A stretch of DNA of 64,000 nt from Proteus mirabilis ATCC 29906 (GTDB taxonomy: Bacteria; Pseudomonadota; Gammaproteobacteria; Enterobacterales; Enterobacteriaceae): the NCBI RefSeq assembly GCF_000160755.1, contig NZ_GG668581.1, forward strand, positions 80,283-144,282. Direction: 5' to 3'. Below the pieces are notes generated by a model, which saw only the letters and a program-made list of their open reading frames with translations, was not told where the DNA came from and made no database searches. How positions within the stretch are numbered: the first letter of the stretch is position 1; each line of letters begins with the position of its first letter. Shown here in pieces: positions 8,428 through 17,426 of the stretch. A program made the position numbers and the translations under genes.

Positions 8428-8709
8428 ATGGCTGATACTCAATGGTCAATCTATATTGTCAGAAATCGTCTTGGCTCTCTTTATACCGGAATAACAACGG
8501 ATGTTGAGCGACGATTTAATCAGCATCAAAATGGAACTGGCGCGAAAGCACTAAGAGGGAAAGGCCCATTATCATTGGAGTTTTATTGCCAAGTTGGCGA
8601 TAGGCAACAAGCGTCTCAACTTGAATATCGTTTAAAACAGTTAAAAAAAATACAAAAAGAAAAGCTGATCATTGATCAGCCTTCAGACGTTGCACAGTAT
8701 TTAGCATAA
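8428..8709 (+). CDS. yhbQ: GIY-YIG nuclease-superfamily protein YhbQ
   Basis: The 93-residue single-domain GIY-YIG protein has YIV...LYTGIT near residues 8-24, the arginine in VERRFNQH, and a catalytic-site glutamate in [10 protein letters not shown]. coli YhbQ is the same length; DNA cleavage is suggested by family, but its cellular role is unclear. AAGGA precedes the ATG. The 274 bp upstream (8154-8427) is AT-rich and holds divergent promoters, with nothing else recognised. Confidence 0.9.
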   Translation: MADTQWSIYIVRNRLGSLYTGITTDVERRFNQHQNGTGAKALRGKGPLSLEFYCQVGDRQQASQLEYRLKQLKKIQKEKLIIDQPSDVAQYLA

Positions 8710-8725
8710 TGAAAAGATGCGATTA

Positions 8726-9229
8726 TTAAACCTCATCAAATAACGGCGAAAAGTTCACTAAGCCGTGAATATCATCAACATTGCCATTATCTAAAGCATA
8801 AAATTGAAATGCTTCTTCTGTATTCGGCCATTTGCAATGCAAGCCTTGTGATTTTGCCGGTATAAAACCTGATTTTTGATAATAAGTTGGCTCACCTAAT
8901 ACCACAACAGCGCCATAACCAAACTCATTAAGGCTATCAAGCCCTTCATTAATCAATTGACGACCGATGCCCTGACCACGGTATTGTGGCGCCACAGCTA
9001 ATGGCGCAAGTCCTACCCATTGGCAATCTTTTCCCTCAATATCTACAGGTGTAAAACCGATATAACCAACAATCCGGCCTTCGTCATTGATTGCCACCAT
9101 ACCTAAGGTTAATAATCCCTCTTCACGTAAGTGACCAACTAAATCGGCTTCTGCGCCTGTTGGAAATGATTGGCGTAAAAGATCATCAATAGCAGGAATA
9201 TCAACAGGAATTTCAACACGTATTAGCAT
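8726..9229 (-). CDS. yhbS: GNAT-family N-acetyltransferase YhbS
   Basis: A 167-residue GNAT acyltransferase, the same length as E. coli YhbS. Acetyl-CoA-binding motif A is visible as LAVAPQYRGQGIGRQLI near residues 76-92. The substrate is not known. It overlaps the end of ubiT by 7 bp and is probably translationally coupled to it. Confidence 0.88.
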   Translation of the reverse strand: MLIRVEIPVDIPAIDDLLRQSFPTGAEADLVGHLREEGLLTLGMVAINDEGRIVGYIGFTPVDIEGKDCQWVGLAPLAVAPQYRGQGIGRQLINEGLDSLNEFGYGAVVVLGEPTYYQKSGFIPAKSQGLHCKWPNTEEAFQFYALDNGNVDDIHGLVNFSPLFDEV

Positions 9230-9756
9230 GAAGTTGAGCTCAGTTCATGGCTGTGTGCGGTGTCTTCAACTTCATCTTGAAGGCCACTTTTCACAAAATC
9301 AGCCAATTGTAGTAAACCAAAACGCAATACAGATGGCATAGAGTCTAACTCAATTGCATCCATTAGGTTCTTAACATATAACCCAAGTTCTGTATCGCCC
9401 TCAATTTGTAAGCGTCGTTGAAAAAACAAGGTGTCCGGATCTTCTTTACGCGCGGCAATTAAAATAAGATCGTTAGCATTACCACTAAAACTTACATCTT
9501 CTTTTTCAGAACGGCTTACGATTAATTTATCATCACAAACACTGATAAACCACTGCAAATGTAAATCTTTAATTTCTACCTTTAGCCATTTATCTTCCAA
9601 GAAGTGTAAATCCCCCTCAGCTAATGCTTCGCGGAATTGCCAACTTAAAAACTGTTCTAAAATATCACGTTGCAAAGCAAATGGCGTGATTTGCAAAGGG
9701 TAACGCAAGAAACGAGGGCCATCTTTAACTAGGCGGGTGCGAATTTTATTAAACAC
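9223..9756 (-). CDS. ubiT: Anaerobic ubiquinone biosynthesis accessory factor UbiT (SCP2 domain)
   Basis: A 177-residue SCP2 sterol-carrier-like lipid-binding protein, required with UbiU and UbiV for oxygen-independent ubiquinone synthesis in E. coli. The motif EGDTELGLYVKNLMDAIE near residues 119-136 is shared with E. coli YhbT. GTG 9756 is chosen as start because AAGGAG lies 7 bp upstream; the longer ORF from 9774 would place that ribosome-binding site inside its coding sequence. Divergent from ubiUV, so a shared promoter region is likely. Confidence 0.9.
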   Translation of the reverse strand: MFNKIRTRLVKDGPRFLRYPLQITPFALQRDILEQFLSWQFREALAEGDLHFLEDKWLKVEIKDLHLQWFISVCDDKLIVSRSEKEDVSFSGNANDLILIAARKEDPDTLFFQRRLQIEGDTELGLYVKNLMDAIELDSMPSVLRFGLLQLADFVKSGLQDEVEDTAHSHELSSTSC

Positions 9757-9850
9757 TTTCGGACTCCTTAACATTTAATTGCGGCTATTGTGCCAGATAT
9801 AGATAGCGATTCTGCGATCCTACATCAATATTCCGTTAATCGGTTGTTCA

Positions 9851-9889
9851 TATTTTGAGTTATTTAATTTTACTTAAGTAAAACTCAAT
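9851..9889. repeat. Nested palindrome in the ubiT-ubiU intergenic region
   Basis: A perfect 16-bp palindrome (TTTTACTTAAGTAAAA, 9868-9883) lies between TTGAGT (9855-9860) and ACTCAA (9883-9888), which form an outer inverted repeat. It sits between divergent ubiT and ubiUV and may be an operator. It is not a good FNR site by consensus. Confidence 0.4.
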
Positions 9890-9971
9890 ATTCTCTGCCC
9901 TAAATCAAAACCTTTTTTTATCCTGCTTATTACAATTTCTGATCATTTTTAATCTCTAAAGGGAAGTGAAG

Positions 9972-10967
9972 ATGGAATTGTTGTGCCCAGCAGGTAACTT
10001 ACCCGCATTAAAAGCCGCTGTTGATAATGGTGCAGATGCCGTTTATATCGGCTTAAAAGATGACACCAATGCTCGCCATTTTGCTGGCTTAAACTTCACA
10101 GAAAAGAAATTGCAAGAAGCCGTCAATTACGTACATCGCCACCAGCGAAAACTGCATATTGCCATTAATACTTTTGCTCATCCTGATGGATTTGAACGCT
10201 GGCAAAAAGCCATTGATATGGCGGCTCATTTAGGTGCCGATGCATTAATTTTGGCCGATATTGCTATGCTAGAGTACGCAGCTGAACGCTATCCACAGAT
10301 AGAGCGTCATGTATCGGTACAGGCGTCGGCCACTAATACTCAGGCAATCGCATTTTATCAACGCAATTTTGATGTTGCACGTATTGTACTACCACGCGTT
10401 CTTTCTATTCATCAAGTCAAACAATTGGCTCAAAGTAGTCCTGTTCCTTTAGAAGTCTTTGCCTTTGGTAGTTTGTGCATCATGGCTGAAGGACGCTGTT
10501 ATCTTTCCTCTTATCTAACTGGTGAATCGCCTAATACTGTCGGAGCCTGTTCCCCAGCTCGTTTTGTCCGTTGGCAGCAAACACCACAAGGTATGGAATC
10601 TCGCCTCAATGATGTCTTAATAGACCGTTATGCTCCTGATGAAAATGCAGGGTATCCTACTTTATGTAAAGGACGTTATTTTGTTGATAAACACTGCTAT
10701 CACGCCTTAGAAGAGCCAACCAGCTTAAATACGCTAGCGCTACTACCTGAACTTATGGCTATGAATATTGCCTCTGTCAAAATTGAAGGTCGCCAACGTA
10801 GCCCCGCGTATGTTACTGAAGTTGCAAGAGTATGGCGTGCAGCTATTGACCAATGTAAAAAAGATCCTCAAGGTTTTAAAACCCAACCGCGTTGGATGAG
10901 TGCATTAGGAAAAATATCTGAAGGAACACAAACAACATTAGGTGCTTACCACCGGAAATGGCAATAA
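9972..10967 (+). CDS. ubiU: O2-independent ubiquinone hydroxylase subunit UbiU (U32 peptidase family)
   Basis: Forms a heterodimer with UbiV that hydroxylates ubiquinone precursors without O2, using prephenate-derived oxygen chemistry. At 331 residues it is identical in length to E. coli YhbU/UbiU. The four cluster cysteines expected for the [4Fe-4S] site are present (SLCIMAEGRCY, GACSPAR, TLCKGRY). ATG 9972 has AAAGGG upstream; a GTG 6 bp earlier is an unlikely alternative. ubiV follows after 14 bp. Confidence 0.94.
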   Translation: MELLCPAGNLPALKAAVDNGADAVYIGLKDDTNARHFAGLNFTEKKLQEAVNYVHRHQRKLHIAINTFAHPDGFERWQKAIDMAAHLGADALILADIAMLEYAAERYPQIERHVSVQASATNTQAIAFYQRNFDVARIVLPRVLSIHQVKQLAQSSPVPLEVFAFGSLCIMAEGRCYLSSYLTGESPNTVGACSPARFVRWQQTPQGMESRLNDVLIDRYAPDENAGYPTLCKGRYFVDKHCYHALEEPTSLNTLALLPELMAMNIASVKIEGRQRSPAYVTEVARVWRAAIDQCKKDPQGFKTQPRWMSALGKISEGTQTTLGAYHRKWQ

Positions 10968-10981
10968 TAAGGGATAATAAT

Positions 10982-11860
10982 ATGAAATACGCATTAGGCT
11001 CTGTACTTTATTATTGGCAAAAAGAAACACTTGAGACATTTTATCAGCAAGCAAAACAGAGCGATGCTGATATTATCTACTTAGGCGAAACAGTCTGTAG
11101 TAAGCGCCGTGAGACTAAACCACAAGATTGGATTAATCTGGCCAAAGAAGTGGCTAAAAGTGGTAAACAAGTGATCCTTTCTACCTTAGCACTACTACAA
11201 GCGCCTTCTGAACTAAAAGAGATAGCAAAGCTGGTGGATAACGGTGAATTTTTAGTTGAGGCTCATGATTTTGGTGTGATCAATATGCTTTATGAGCGTC
11301 ATTTACCTTTTGTAGCAGGCCATGGATTAAACTGCTATAACGCTTATGCACTACGTTTATTACAGAAACAAGGCATGATACGTTGGTGTATGCCAGTTGA
11401 ACTGTCTCGTGAGTGGTTAAATAATCTTTTAATTCAATGTGAAGAATTAGCGATTAGAGATAAATTTGAAGTAGAAGTATTCGCTTATGGTCATCTTCCT
11501 TTGGCTTATTCAGCGCGTTGTTTTACTGCTCGCTCAGAAAATCGTGCTAAAGATGATTGTGAAACTTGCTGTCAAAAATACCCACAAGGCCGTCAGGTAT
11601 TGTCACAAGAAAACCAACAGGTGTTTGTTTTAAATGGTATTCAAACGCAAAGTGGCTACTGTTACAATTTAGGTAATGATTTAACCTCAATGGCAGGTTT
11701 AGTCGATATCGTCCGTCTTTCACCGCAGTCTGATGAAGTTTTTACTACCTTAAAACAATTTCGCCAAAATGAACAAGGCGCACACCCTATTAACACCATC
11801 CATCATCATGATTGTAATGGTTATTGGCGTAAACTGGCTGGTTTAGAATTAGTTGAATAA
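10982..11860 (+). CDS. ubiV: O2-independent ubiquinone hydroxylase subunit UbiV (U32 peptidase family)
   Basis: Partner of UbiU. At 292 residues it equals E. coli YhbV. Cluster cysteines are visible at ETVCSKRR and in the group ARCFTARSE...DDCETCC. ATG 10982 matches the family start (MKYALGSVLYYW); an upstream in-frame start at 10958 would overlap ubiU and lacks homology. Shares a convergent terminator with the fimbrial operon. Confidence 0.94.
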   Translation: MKYALGSVLYYWQKETLETFYQQAKQSDADIIYLGETVCSKRRETKPQDWINLAKEVAKSGKQVILSTLALLQAPSELKEIAKLVDNGEFLVEAHDFGVINMLYERHLPFVAGHGLNCYNAYALRLLQKQGMIRWCMPVELSREWLNNLLIQCEELAIRDKFEVEVFAYGHLPLAYSARCFTARSENRAKDDCETCCQKYPQGRQVLSQENQQVFVLNGIQTQSGYCYNLGNDLTSMAGLVDIVRLSPQSDEVFTTLKQFRQNEQGAHPINTIHHHDCNGYWRKLAGLELVE

Positions 11861-11880
11861 GTAGATATTTTTTGAAATCT

Positions 11881-11919
11881 AAATAAGGTGGAAAATAAAA
11901 TTATTATTCCACTTTATTT
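11881..11919. terminator. Bidirectional terminator, ubiUV and fimH
   Basis: A 13-bp stem (11881-11893 with 11907-11919, one G-T wobble) with A- and T-rich flanks lies between converging genes. Confidence 0.75.
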
Positions 11920-11929
11920 TAATAAATAT

Positions 11930-12862
11930 CTACTCATAAACAAAGGTCACACCGATAACGGATTTTACATTACCCGCTCTTACTCTTTCTCCCGTTTCAC
12001 CATACGAAGCAGATAGCCTTAAACTCACACTATTATTCGTCACATTGCCTAATTTGACCGGTGTATTAGCAGGAATAACACCATTATTATTTGATATTTT
12101 AATTCCAACCCCTTTAGCAGGAGAGTTAGATGATATATTGGTAAAGACCGTATTATTCACATCAGACGTTGTTCCTGTTAAATAGTAAGAAATATTTTGT
12201 TGTCTAGGACAAAAAATAGATAAAGGAATAGGTTGCGCATTACCCGGATATTCAGGAAGATTAATCGTGACATTTCTACTAGAAAGATCACACCCCCCAG
12301 TAGGCATAATAACATCATTTAATGCGTAAATATTCCATGTAAAAAAACGAGGGTGCCCACCGTCCCAATCTGCAATTTTGTACATTTCTATTTTTGCAAT
12401 TAAATCCCCTTTATTTATTTGCTTCCCTCCCGCAGCACCAATACTTTTCAAATACAATCTAAGATTTAGTGGGATAAAATTTCTGTCTTTAATATTAATA
12501 ACTTTTGTATCATAATAAAGAGGAATAGGATAATAACTGTTATACCATAATAAAGAGCCGTCAAAATTATTCAGCGCGCCTCCAAAAGTCGTTCCACTAA
12601 CTAAATTAACATGGTCAACGTCTATTGGATCTCTAGGTCCACCATAAGAATCATTTTTACAAAGAATTTGTTGAGATAAATCCACTACCAAATTCTGGTT
12701 TACTTCAACTCGAGACGTTAAATTAACGCGTATATTAGCAGCACCATCACCGACAATTTGTCCCGTTGAAGCGACTTTACAAGTAAATGATAGTACTGAG
12801 TTTGAAAATAAACCGCAGCTTAAATACAATAAAAAACGCATTGTTTTTTTATAGCTTATCAT
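11930..12862 (-). CDS. fimH: FimH-like tip adhesin
   Basis: A two-domain fimbrial tip adhesin of 310 residues. After a signal peptide ending VLS, the mature protein begins FTCK, as FimH begins FACK. The lectin domain runs to about the WNIYALNDV...PTGGCD linker; the C-terminal pilin domain ends with SVIGVTFVYE. Phe1, the LVVDLS strand, the NxD-loop pair ND and a later Asp (VDHVNL) correspond to FimH mannose-pocket residues. However, the 133-142 loop of FimH (Gln133, Asn135, Asp140, Phe142) is replaced by unrelated residues (KIADWDGGHPRF). The family assignment is strong; mannose binding is doubtful. Last gene of the operon. Confidence 0.88.
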   Translation of the reverse strand: MISYKKTMRFLLYLSCGLFSNSVLSFTCKVASTGQIVGDGAANIRVNLTSRVEVNQNLVVDLSQQILCKNDSYGGPRDPIDVDHVNLVSGTTFGGALNNFDGSLLWYNSYYPIPLYYDTKVINIKDRNFIPLNLRLYLKSIGAAGGKQINKGDLIAKIEMYKIADWDGGHPRFFTWNIYALNDVIMPTGGCDLSSRNVTINLPEYPGNAQPIPLSIFCPRQQNISYYLTGTTSDVNNTVFTNISSNSPAKGVGIKISNNNGVIPANTPVKLGNVTNNSVSLRLSASYGETGERVRAGNVKSVIGVTFVYE

Positions 12863-12894
12863 AATGTTTTTTCTATAATTTAATTAAATAACAA

Positions 12895-13407
12895 TTACAT
12901 AAATACATAGGTAACATTAATTATTGCCTGTACTGATCCCTGTGTAGGTCTACCATTTACAGAGATGGCTCTTACTCGTAAAGGAAAGATTGCGGCAAAC
13001 GAATACTCACCAACTTCAACCACTTTTTTTGAACCGTTTCTTAATTTATTACCTGCAGTATCTTGTAATTCTAAATGAAGATTTTTAGCTGAGCCCTGAT
13101 TTCTATAGTATCCAGTACTATCATCAAGACCGGTGAATGTCGCTTCAATAGAAGTTGTACCAATAGGACAATTTCTTAACTCCAAATCAACGGGATACCA
13201 TTTAGAGGTAGAGCCAGGGGTCATAAAATCGAATGTATATAGGTCGCCCATGTCCACATTGGCTGTTTTTGTGATTGTTTCACAAGGCCTTGCTATTACA
13301 CTTCCATTAACAGTAATTGTTGCATCTGCAGCCATAGCGAATGAAGTATTGCAGCATAAAATAGCAAATATTACGTTTTTTACTCCTCGCCATTTATATT
13401 TCATCAT
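12895..13407 (-). CDS. fimG: FimG-like minor fimbrial subunit
   Basis: A 170-residue pilin with a signal peptide ending AMA and a mature start ADATITVNGSVIARPC, matching the E. coli FimG N-terminus. Two cysteines (RPCET, RNCPIG) form the pilin disulfide, and the C-terminal strand is INVTYVFM. In type 1 fimbriae FimG links FimH to FimF in the tip fibrillum by donor-strand exchange. Lies 32 bp upstream of fimH. Confidence 0.87.
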   Translation of the reverse strand: MMKYKWRGVKNVIFAILCCNTSFAMAADATITVNGSVIARPCETITKTANVDMGDLYTFDFMTPGSTSKWYPVDLELRNCPIGTTSIEATFTGLDDSTGYYRNQGSAKNLHLELQDTAGNKLRNGSKKVVEVGEYSFAAIFPLRVRAISVNGRPTQGSVQAIINVTYVFM

Positions 13408-13422
13408 TGATTCTCTTTATCT

Positions 13423-13965
13423 CTATTGGTACTCGAGTGTAAAAGTGGCACTGGCTTTAATTTTTCCAGCTAAGACAGGCATATCGGATGCCATTAATCG
13501 ACTATAGAAAAAAACGGTGTTACTTTTTCCTGCAACTAAGGGGATCCATTTAAGTTGGTCACTACTTGGATTAATAGGAATGGGTGACCTTTCACTATCT
13601 AATATTTGTATTCCAACACCAGAAGCAGATGTTGCTATCGGATCTAACGCTAATAATGAAGGATTATTTCTATCTGAAATACCATTAAAATAGAATTTCA
13701 CAGCAATCACTGATTCTCCACAAGGTTCCAGTATTATATGAAAAGGAATAAAGGGTGTTGTTTCTCCCACTTTATATAACCGCTTAACTTCATTATTTAA
13801 TAAATCAATAGTTTGGTATTGTGATTCTGGTGCAACTGCACAGGTGTTATCTCTCATATAACCTGTTATTTGAATAATGCTATCGGCAGAATATGCAACA
13901 TTAGGTGATAATGATAAGAAAAATAACCATAGTGTTGTCAAAATACCCTTAATATTATTAGTCAT
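13423..13965 (-). CDS. fimF: FimF-like minor fimbrial subunit
   Basis: A 180-residue pilin with a signal ending AYS-ADS. GYMRDNTCAVAPES aligns with E. coli FimF (GYVRDNGCSVAAES). A second cysteine lies in LEPCGES, and the C-terminal strand is ATFTLEYQ. It should join the rod to the FimG/FimH tip. Three bp separate it from the usher stop, and 15 bp separate it from fimG. Confidence 0.87.
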   Translation of the reverse strand: MTNNIKGILTTLWLFFLSLSPNVAYSADSIIQITGYMRDNTCAVAPESQYQTIDLLNNEVKRLYKVGETTPFIPFHIILEPCGESVIAVKFYFNGISDRNNPSLLALDPIATSASGVGIQILDSERSPIPINPSSDQLKWIPLVAGKSNTVFFYSRLMASDMPVLAGKIKASATFTLEYQ

Positions 13966-13968
13966 TAT

Positions 13969-16590
13969 TTATTCCTTAATAGGGTGGCACTCTGCACTAT
14001 ATTCAACATAAAGTTTATCTGGATCTTGTGGTGGTAATGTGTAATTTACTAAGCATTGTTGCTCTTTCTTACTACCCCAATTCACTTTTAATTGTCCTGA
14101 AGGTGATAACCCTGTTAAATAAACTTTTCCTTCATCTGCCACAATCCCAGTATTATTACCTGAATCAACGATAGCCCCGAAAGGTACTGGTTTCCCTTTA
14201 TGGGTTAATGTCGTAATTGCTTTTATCCCAACACTAGGCTCAAATGTGATCGCACTAATGGCTCCACGAGTAGGAACTACGCTTTTCACCGCATTATCTA
14301 TTTCAATATTGTTAGAGAATGAATTGGTATCCAATGCAATACGATTTTCTTTATATTCAGAAACATAAGGTAAAACCGCATAACCATTACTGTCTGTCGT
14401 GATGCCACTATTGTTTTCTAATTTTATATTTTTAACTTCAGGTACTTTTACTAACACCGCTGTTTGATATATAGGCTGACTAAGTGTTATACCACCTGAG
14501 TGAGCTAAAATACTGCCACTCATACCATAATTTATTTGATGTGATGTATCGGTATAGTTATAACCTATATTGCTATTCATATAAGAACCGTTATAACTTA
14601 ATGAGGCATATCCTGTTGAGTCCGATTCTTCTTCATGAGAATAACCTGTTTGAATATTGTAACTTAAGTTTTTATCTTCCAATAATGTACCGTTTAATCC
14701 TATAGTATTGTTAAAACGTTTCTTCATGTTATGCGAGGAGTTAGTACTTAAACTCGCATTTTGCCATATAGAATCATTATCAGAACGCATAAAGTTACTA
14801 AAAGGAATACTAGTATTAAATGCTAGCATCTGATCTTTACTATCATTCCATGATGTTTTAGATAAGCTATAATTTAGGCCTAAATTAATACCTTTAATAA
14901 TAGTATTAAGGCCTATCTGTAATTGATTATCTTGTTTTTTAGAATTCCAATAACGCTGATTAGTACCAATAATATATAACGTAGATTGATCACCTATTTT
15001 TTGAGTAATATTGAGTTGTATCCTTTGCCTTTTATTATAAATAAGGTCGTAGTAACTTTGTGGTAATCCACTAACTTCAACAACACCATCCTCCGTTTGT
15101 ATATAATTTCCTCTCATTTTTTTATAAGTAGTCTCTGCTAAAGTATAAAAACCACTCGTCGCATATTTATAACCGGCAAGTTGCACCCTTGTGCCTAATT
15201 CATTGATAGATTTATTATAAAGAATACGTATCGATTGCCCACGGTGTGTAGAGTCATCGGGTAGTATTGATCTCGCTTCGGTAATATCAAATGATAAAGC
15301 CCCAAAACGCCCAATATTTTTACCTACCCCAATACTTGCCGCTTGGTAATTTTTGGATAACTGGGTTCCTCCATAAATGGTCCAACCCGCAGGTAAGCCG
15401 TGGATCACTGATCCTTGTAGAAAATAAGGCCGCTCCTGCTCATCATTACCCGAACGGTAACTACCTACAGTCACTGAATATTTGGTATGCCCTTCCCTTT
15501 GTAATAAAGGGACTGATGAATATGGCACAGTAAAGGTTTGTGTTGAACCATCAGACTCAGTAATGGTTACCTCTAAATCGCCACTGTTACTTGTTGAATA
15601 GAGATCATCAATAACAAAAGGACCCGGTGGAAAAGAGTTACGGTAAATCACATAACCATTTTGCTGTATAGTAACCTCGGCATTAGTCCGGGCGACACCT
15701 CGAATAATCGGAGCAAAACCTCTTTGGCTATCCGGTAACATAACTTCATCAGATGACAGCTGAAAGCCTCTAAAGTTGATGCTGTCGAAAACTTCACTTT
15801 GTGTGTAGCTATCACCAATAATAAGACGAGAATATAATTTATTAATACCACGTTCTATATAAGTATTCAGATGTTTCCAACTTGATTTATTAATAGAATC
15901 ATAAGAATAAATAGAGTTATCACGAAGACGCCATGGCCCAAGATTGATCCCACTTTGTAAATTGAGATGAGTAAAATGAGTATCTGGGCTACCATCGTTG
16001 CGAGTTTTACTCCCATTTAAAATATAGGTAATAAATCCAGCCACAATACCATCATCCCATAACTCTGGTGGAATAAAGCCTCGAGACTGATTGACTAAAT
16101 ATACTTGAGGTATAGTGAGATTGAGCTTTTGTGAACCAACATCAAAATTTGCTGTGGCTTGAGCAATTAATGAAGTAAGTGACTGACAATGTTCATCGAG
16201 CTCATTTTTCTGTTCAACATTATTTTTATCTTTATTTTGTTCATCCGTTATGAGATTTAAATTAACATTCCAACTTTTTAGCTCTGCTTTTGTGATACAT
16301 GGTGATAGCTGCCCTTTATTCTCAATAAAATTGATATATTGGGTTTTTAAGAATATGTCATTTAAGTAAATATCAACCAGATAATTACCTTCAGGTACTT
16401 CTAATCCTTTCTCAAAAGAAGATAGATCAGCGACAGACTCCGGGTTATCTGATAAGAAATAGGGGTTATAGTAAAACTCCTCCTCAGACTTTGAGTCAAC
16501 TGAAAATAGTAGCGCAAGTATAAAAATAAATAATTTTACGTTATTTATTTTTATGCCGCTTAAGCTATTTATACCTGTTGAAAATGACAT
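13969..16590 (-). CDS. fimD: Outer-membrane fimbrial usher FimD
   Basis: An 873-residue usher that receives chaperone-subunit complexes in the periplasm, polymerises them and translocates the fibre. After a signal peptide, the N-terminal chaperone-binding domain (about 40-185) includes FNPYFL-like YYNPYFLSD. The barrel and plug follow (PDSQRGFAPIIRGVA near residue 290), then two C-terminal domains ending in a Cys pair (QQCLVNY, AECHPIKE). Length is normal for FimD (about 870). Overlap-tight spacing with fimF supports one transcript. Confidence 0.93.
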   Translation of the reverse strand: MSFSTGINSLSGIKINNVKLFIFILALLFSVDSKSEEEFYYNPYFLSDNPESVADLSSFEKGLEVPEGNYLVDIYLNDIFLKTQYINFIENKGQLSPCITKAELKSWNVNLNLITDEQNKDKNNVEQKNELDEHCQSLTSLIAQATANFDVGSQKLNLTIPQVYLVNQSRGFIPPELWDDGIVAGFITYILNGSKTRNDGSPDTHFTHLNLQSGINLGPWRLRDNSIYSYDSINKSSWKHLNTYIERGINKLYSRLIIGDSYTQSEVFDSINFRGFQLSSDEVMLPDSQRGFAPIIRGVARTNAEVTIQQNGYVIYRNSFPPGPFVIDDLYSTSNSGDLEVTITESDGSTQTFTVPYSSVPLLQREGHTKYSVTVGSYRSGNDEQERPYFLQGSVIHGLPAGWTIYGGTQLSKNYQAASIGVGKNIGRFGALSFDITEARSILPDDSTHRGQSIRILYNKSINELGTRVQLAGYKYATSGFYTLAETTYKKMRGNYIQTEDGVVEVSGLPQSYYDLIYNKRQRIQLNITQKIGDQSTLYIIGTNQRYWNSKKQDNQLQIGLNTIIKGINLGLNYSLSKTSWNDSKDQMLAFNTSIPFSNFMRSDNDSIWQNASLSTNSSHNMKKRFNNTIGLNGTLLEDKNLSYNIQTGYSHEEESDSTGYASLSYNGSYMNSNIGYNYTDTSHQINYGMSGSILAHSGGITLSQPIYQTAVLVKVPEVKNIKLENNSGITTDSNGYAVLPYVSEYKENRIALDTNSFSNNIEIDNAVKSVVPTRGAISAITFEPSVGIKAITTLTHKGKPVPFGAIVDSGNNTGIVADEGKVYLTGLSPSGQLKVNWGSKKEQQCLVNYTLPPQDPDKLYVEYSAECHPIKE

Positions 16591-16627
16591 AATATCACTC
16601 TTTCAATTCTACAATATTAAATAATGA

Positions 16628-17326
16628 TTATCTAACGTCGACGATTGTTTTTGGTGTGATGGCACCATAATCATTAATAGTTTGAAACGAGAGTTTCCCA
16701 TAAGCTGATGTTGGAATAGAGATAGGCTTATCTTCAAAAGGTGGAACCATAGTGTTCTCTAATTTTTTACCACCAAGTTCTAATTCAGTCATCGTAATAA
16801 AATAAGGTGTCGGATTTTTTATAATAAGTGTGTCATTATTACGTTTAAATTGTAGTTTTTTATAATTTTCATCTGGAGATATGGTGAGATCTTTTGGTCT
16901 ATAAAAGAATTTTATTTTACTAATAATCGCAAGTTGTAACATATTCTCATTAGCAAGTGATTTTTCTACAGCGGGGATAGATTTTACACTCAACCAAAAT
17001 AAAGTTTCTCTATCTTTCGGTAATTTATTGTTAGTTGCATCTATAATTCTTAAAGTATTCTCTTTTTTACCCTGCATAGAAAATAGAGGAGGCGTAATAA
17101 CAAAAGAGTTATCTTTCTTTCCTTCGCTATTTTCTATCCAAGACTGTATTAAATAACGTTTTTCATCATTATTAATTACTGGTAATTTTACTTGCTTTTC
17201 ACCTGCAAAATAAATGACTCTAGTTGCCCCTAATGATACAGCAGCATATGCTTGGTTAATGACACATAGAGTTAAGAGCATTAAAAAAAGAAGCTTTATT
17301 TTAGAAAAAGTTAGAATACTATTCAT
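16628..17326 (-). CDS. fimC: Periplasmic fimbrial chaperone FimC
   Basis: A 232-residue PapD-like chaperone. The signal ends AYA, and the mature start AVSLGATRVIYFAGEKQ carries the conserved subunit-anchoring Arg. GKKENTLRI is the G1 donor strand, and PTPYFITMTELELG lies in domain 2. It aligns closely with E. coli FimC. It binds pilins by donor-strand complementation and delivers them to FimD. It follows fimA after a terminator-like hairpin. Confidence 0.93.
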   Translation of the reverse strand: MNSILTFSKIKLLFLMLLTLCVINQAYAAVSLGATRVIYFAGEKQVKLPVINNDEKRYLIQSWIENSEGKKDNSFVITPPLFSMQGKKENTLRIIDATNNKLPKDRETLFWLSVKSIPAVEKSLANENMLQLAIISKIKFFYRPKDLTISPDENYKKLQFKRNNDTLIIKNPTPYFITMTELELGGKKLENTMVPPFEDKPISIPTSAYGKLSFQTINDYGAITPKTIVDVR

Positions 17327-17380
17327 TTTTATAATCCACTATAGCTAATCTTGGTGTATGTCTTATTAAAATAACCCACA

Positions 17381-17421
17381 AAAAAGTAAAAAAGCCTTAT
17401 ACTAAAAAATAGTATAAGGCT
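17381..17421 (-). terminator. Attenuating terminator between fimA and fimC
   Basis: A perfect 12-bp stem (17393-17404 with 17410-17421), followed on the minus strand by T-rich sequence (TTTTTTAC...TTTTT), begins 6 bp after the fimA stop. Partial read-through would give much more major subunit than assembly proteins, a common fimbrial design. Confidence 0.8.
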
Positions 17422-17426
17422 ATATA

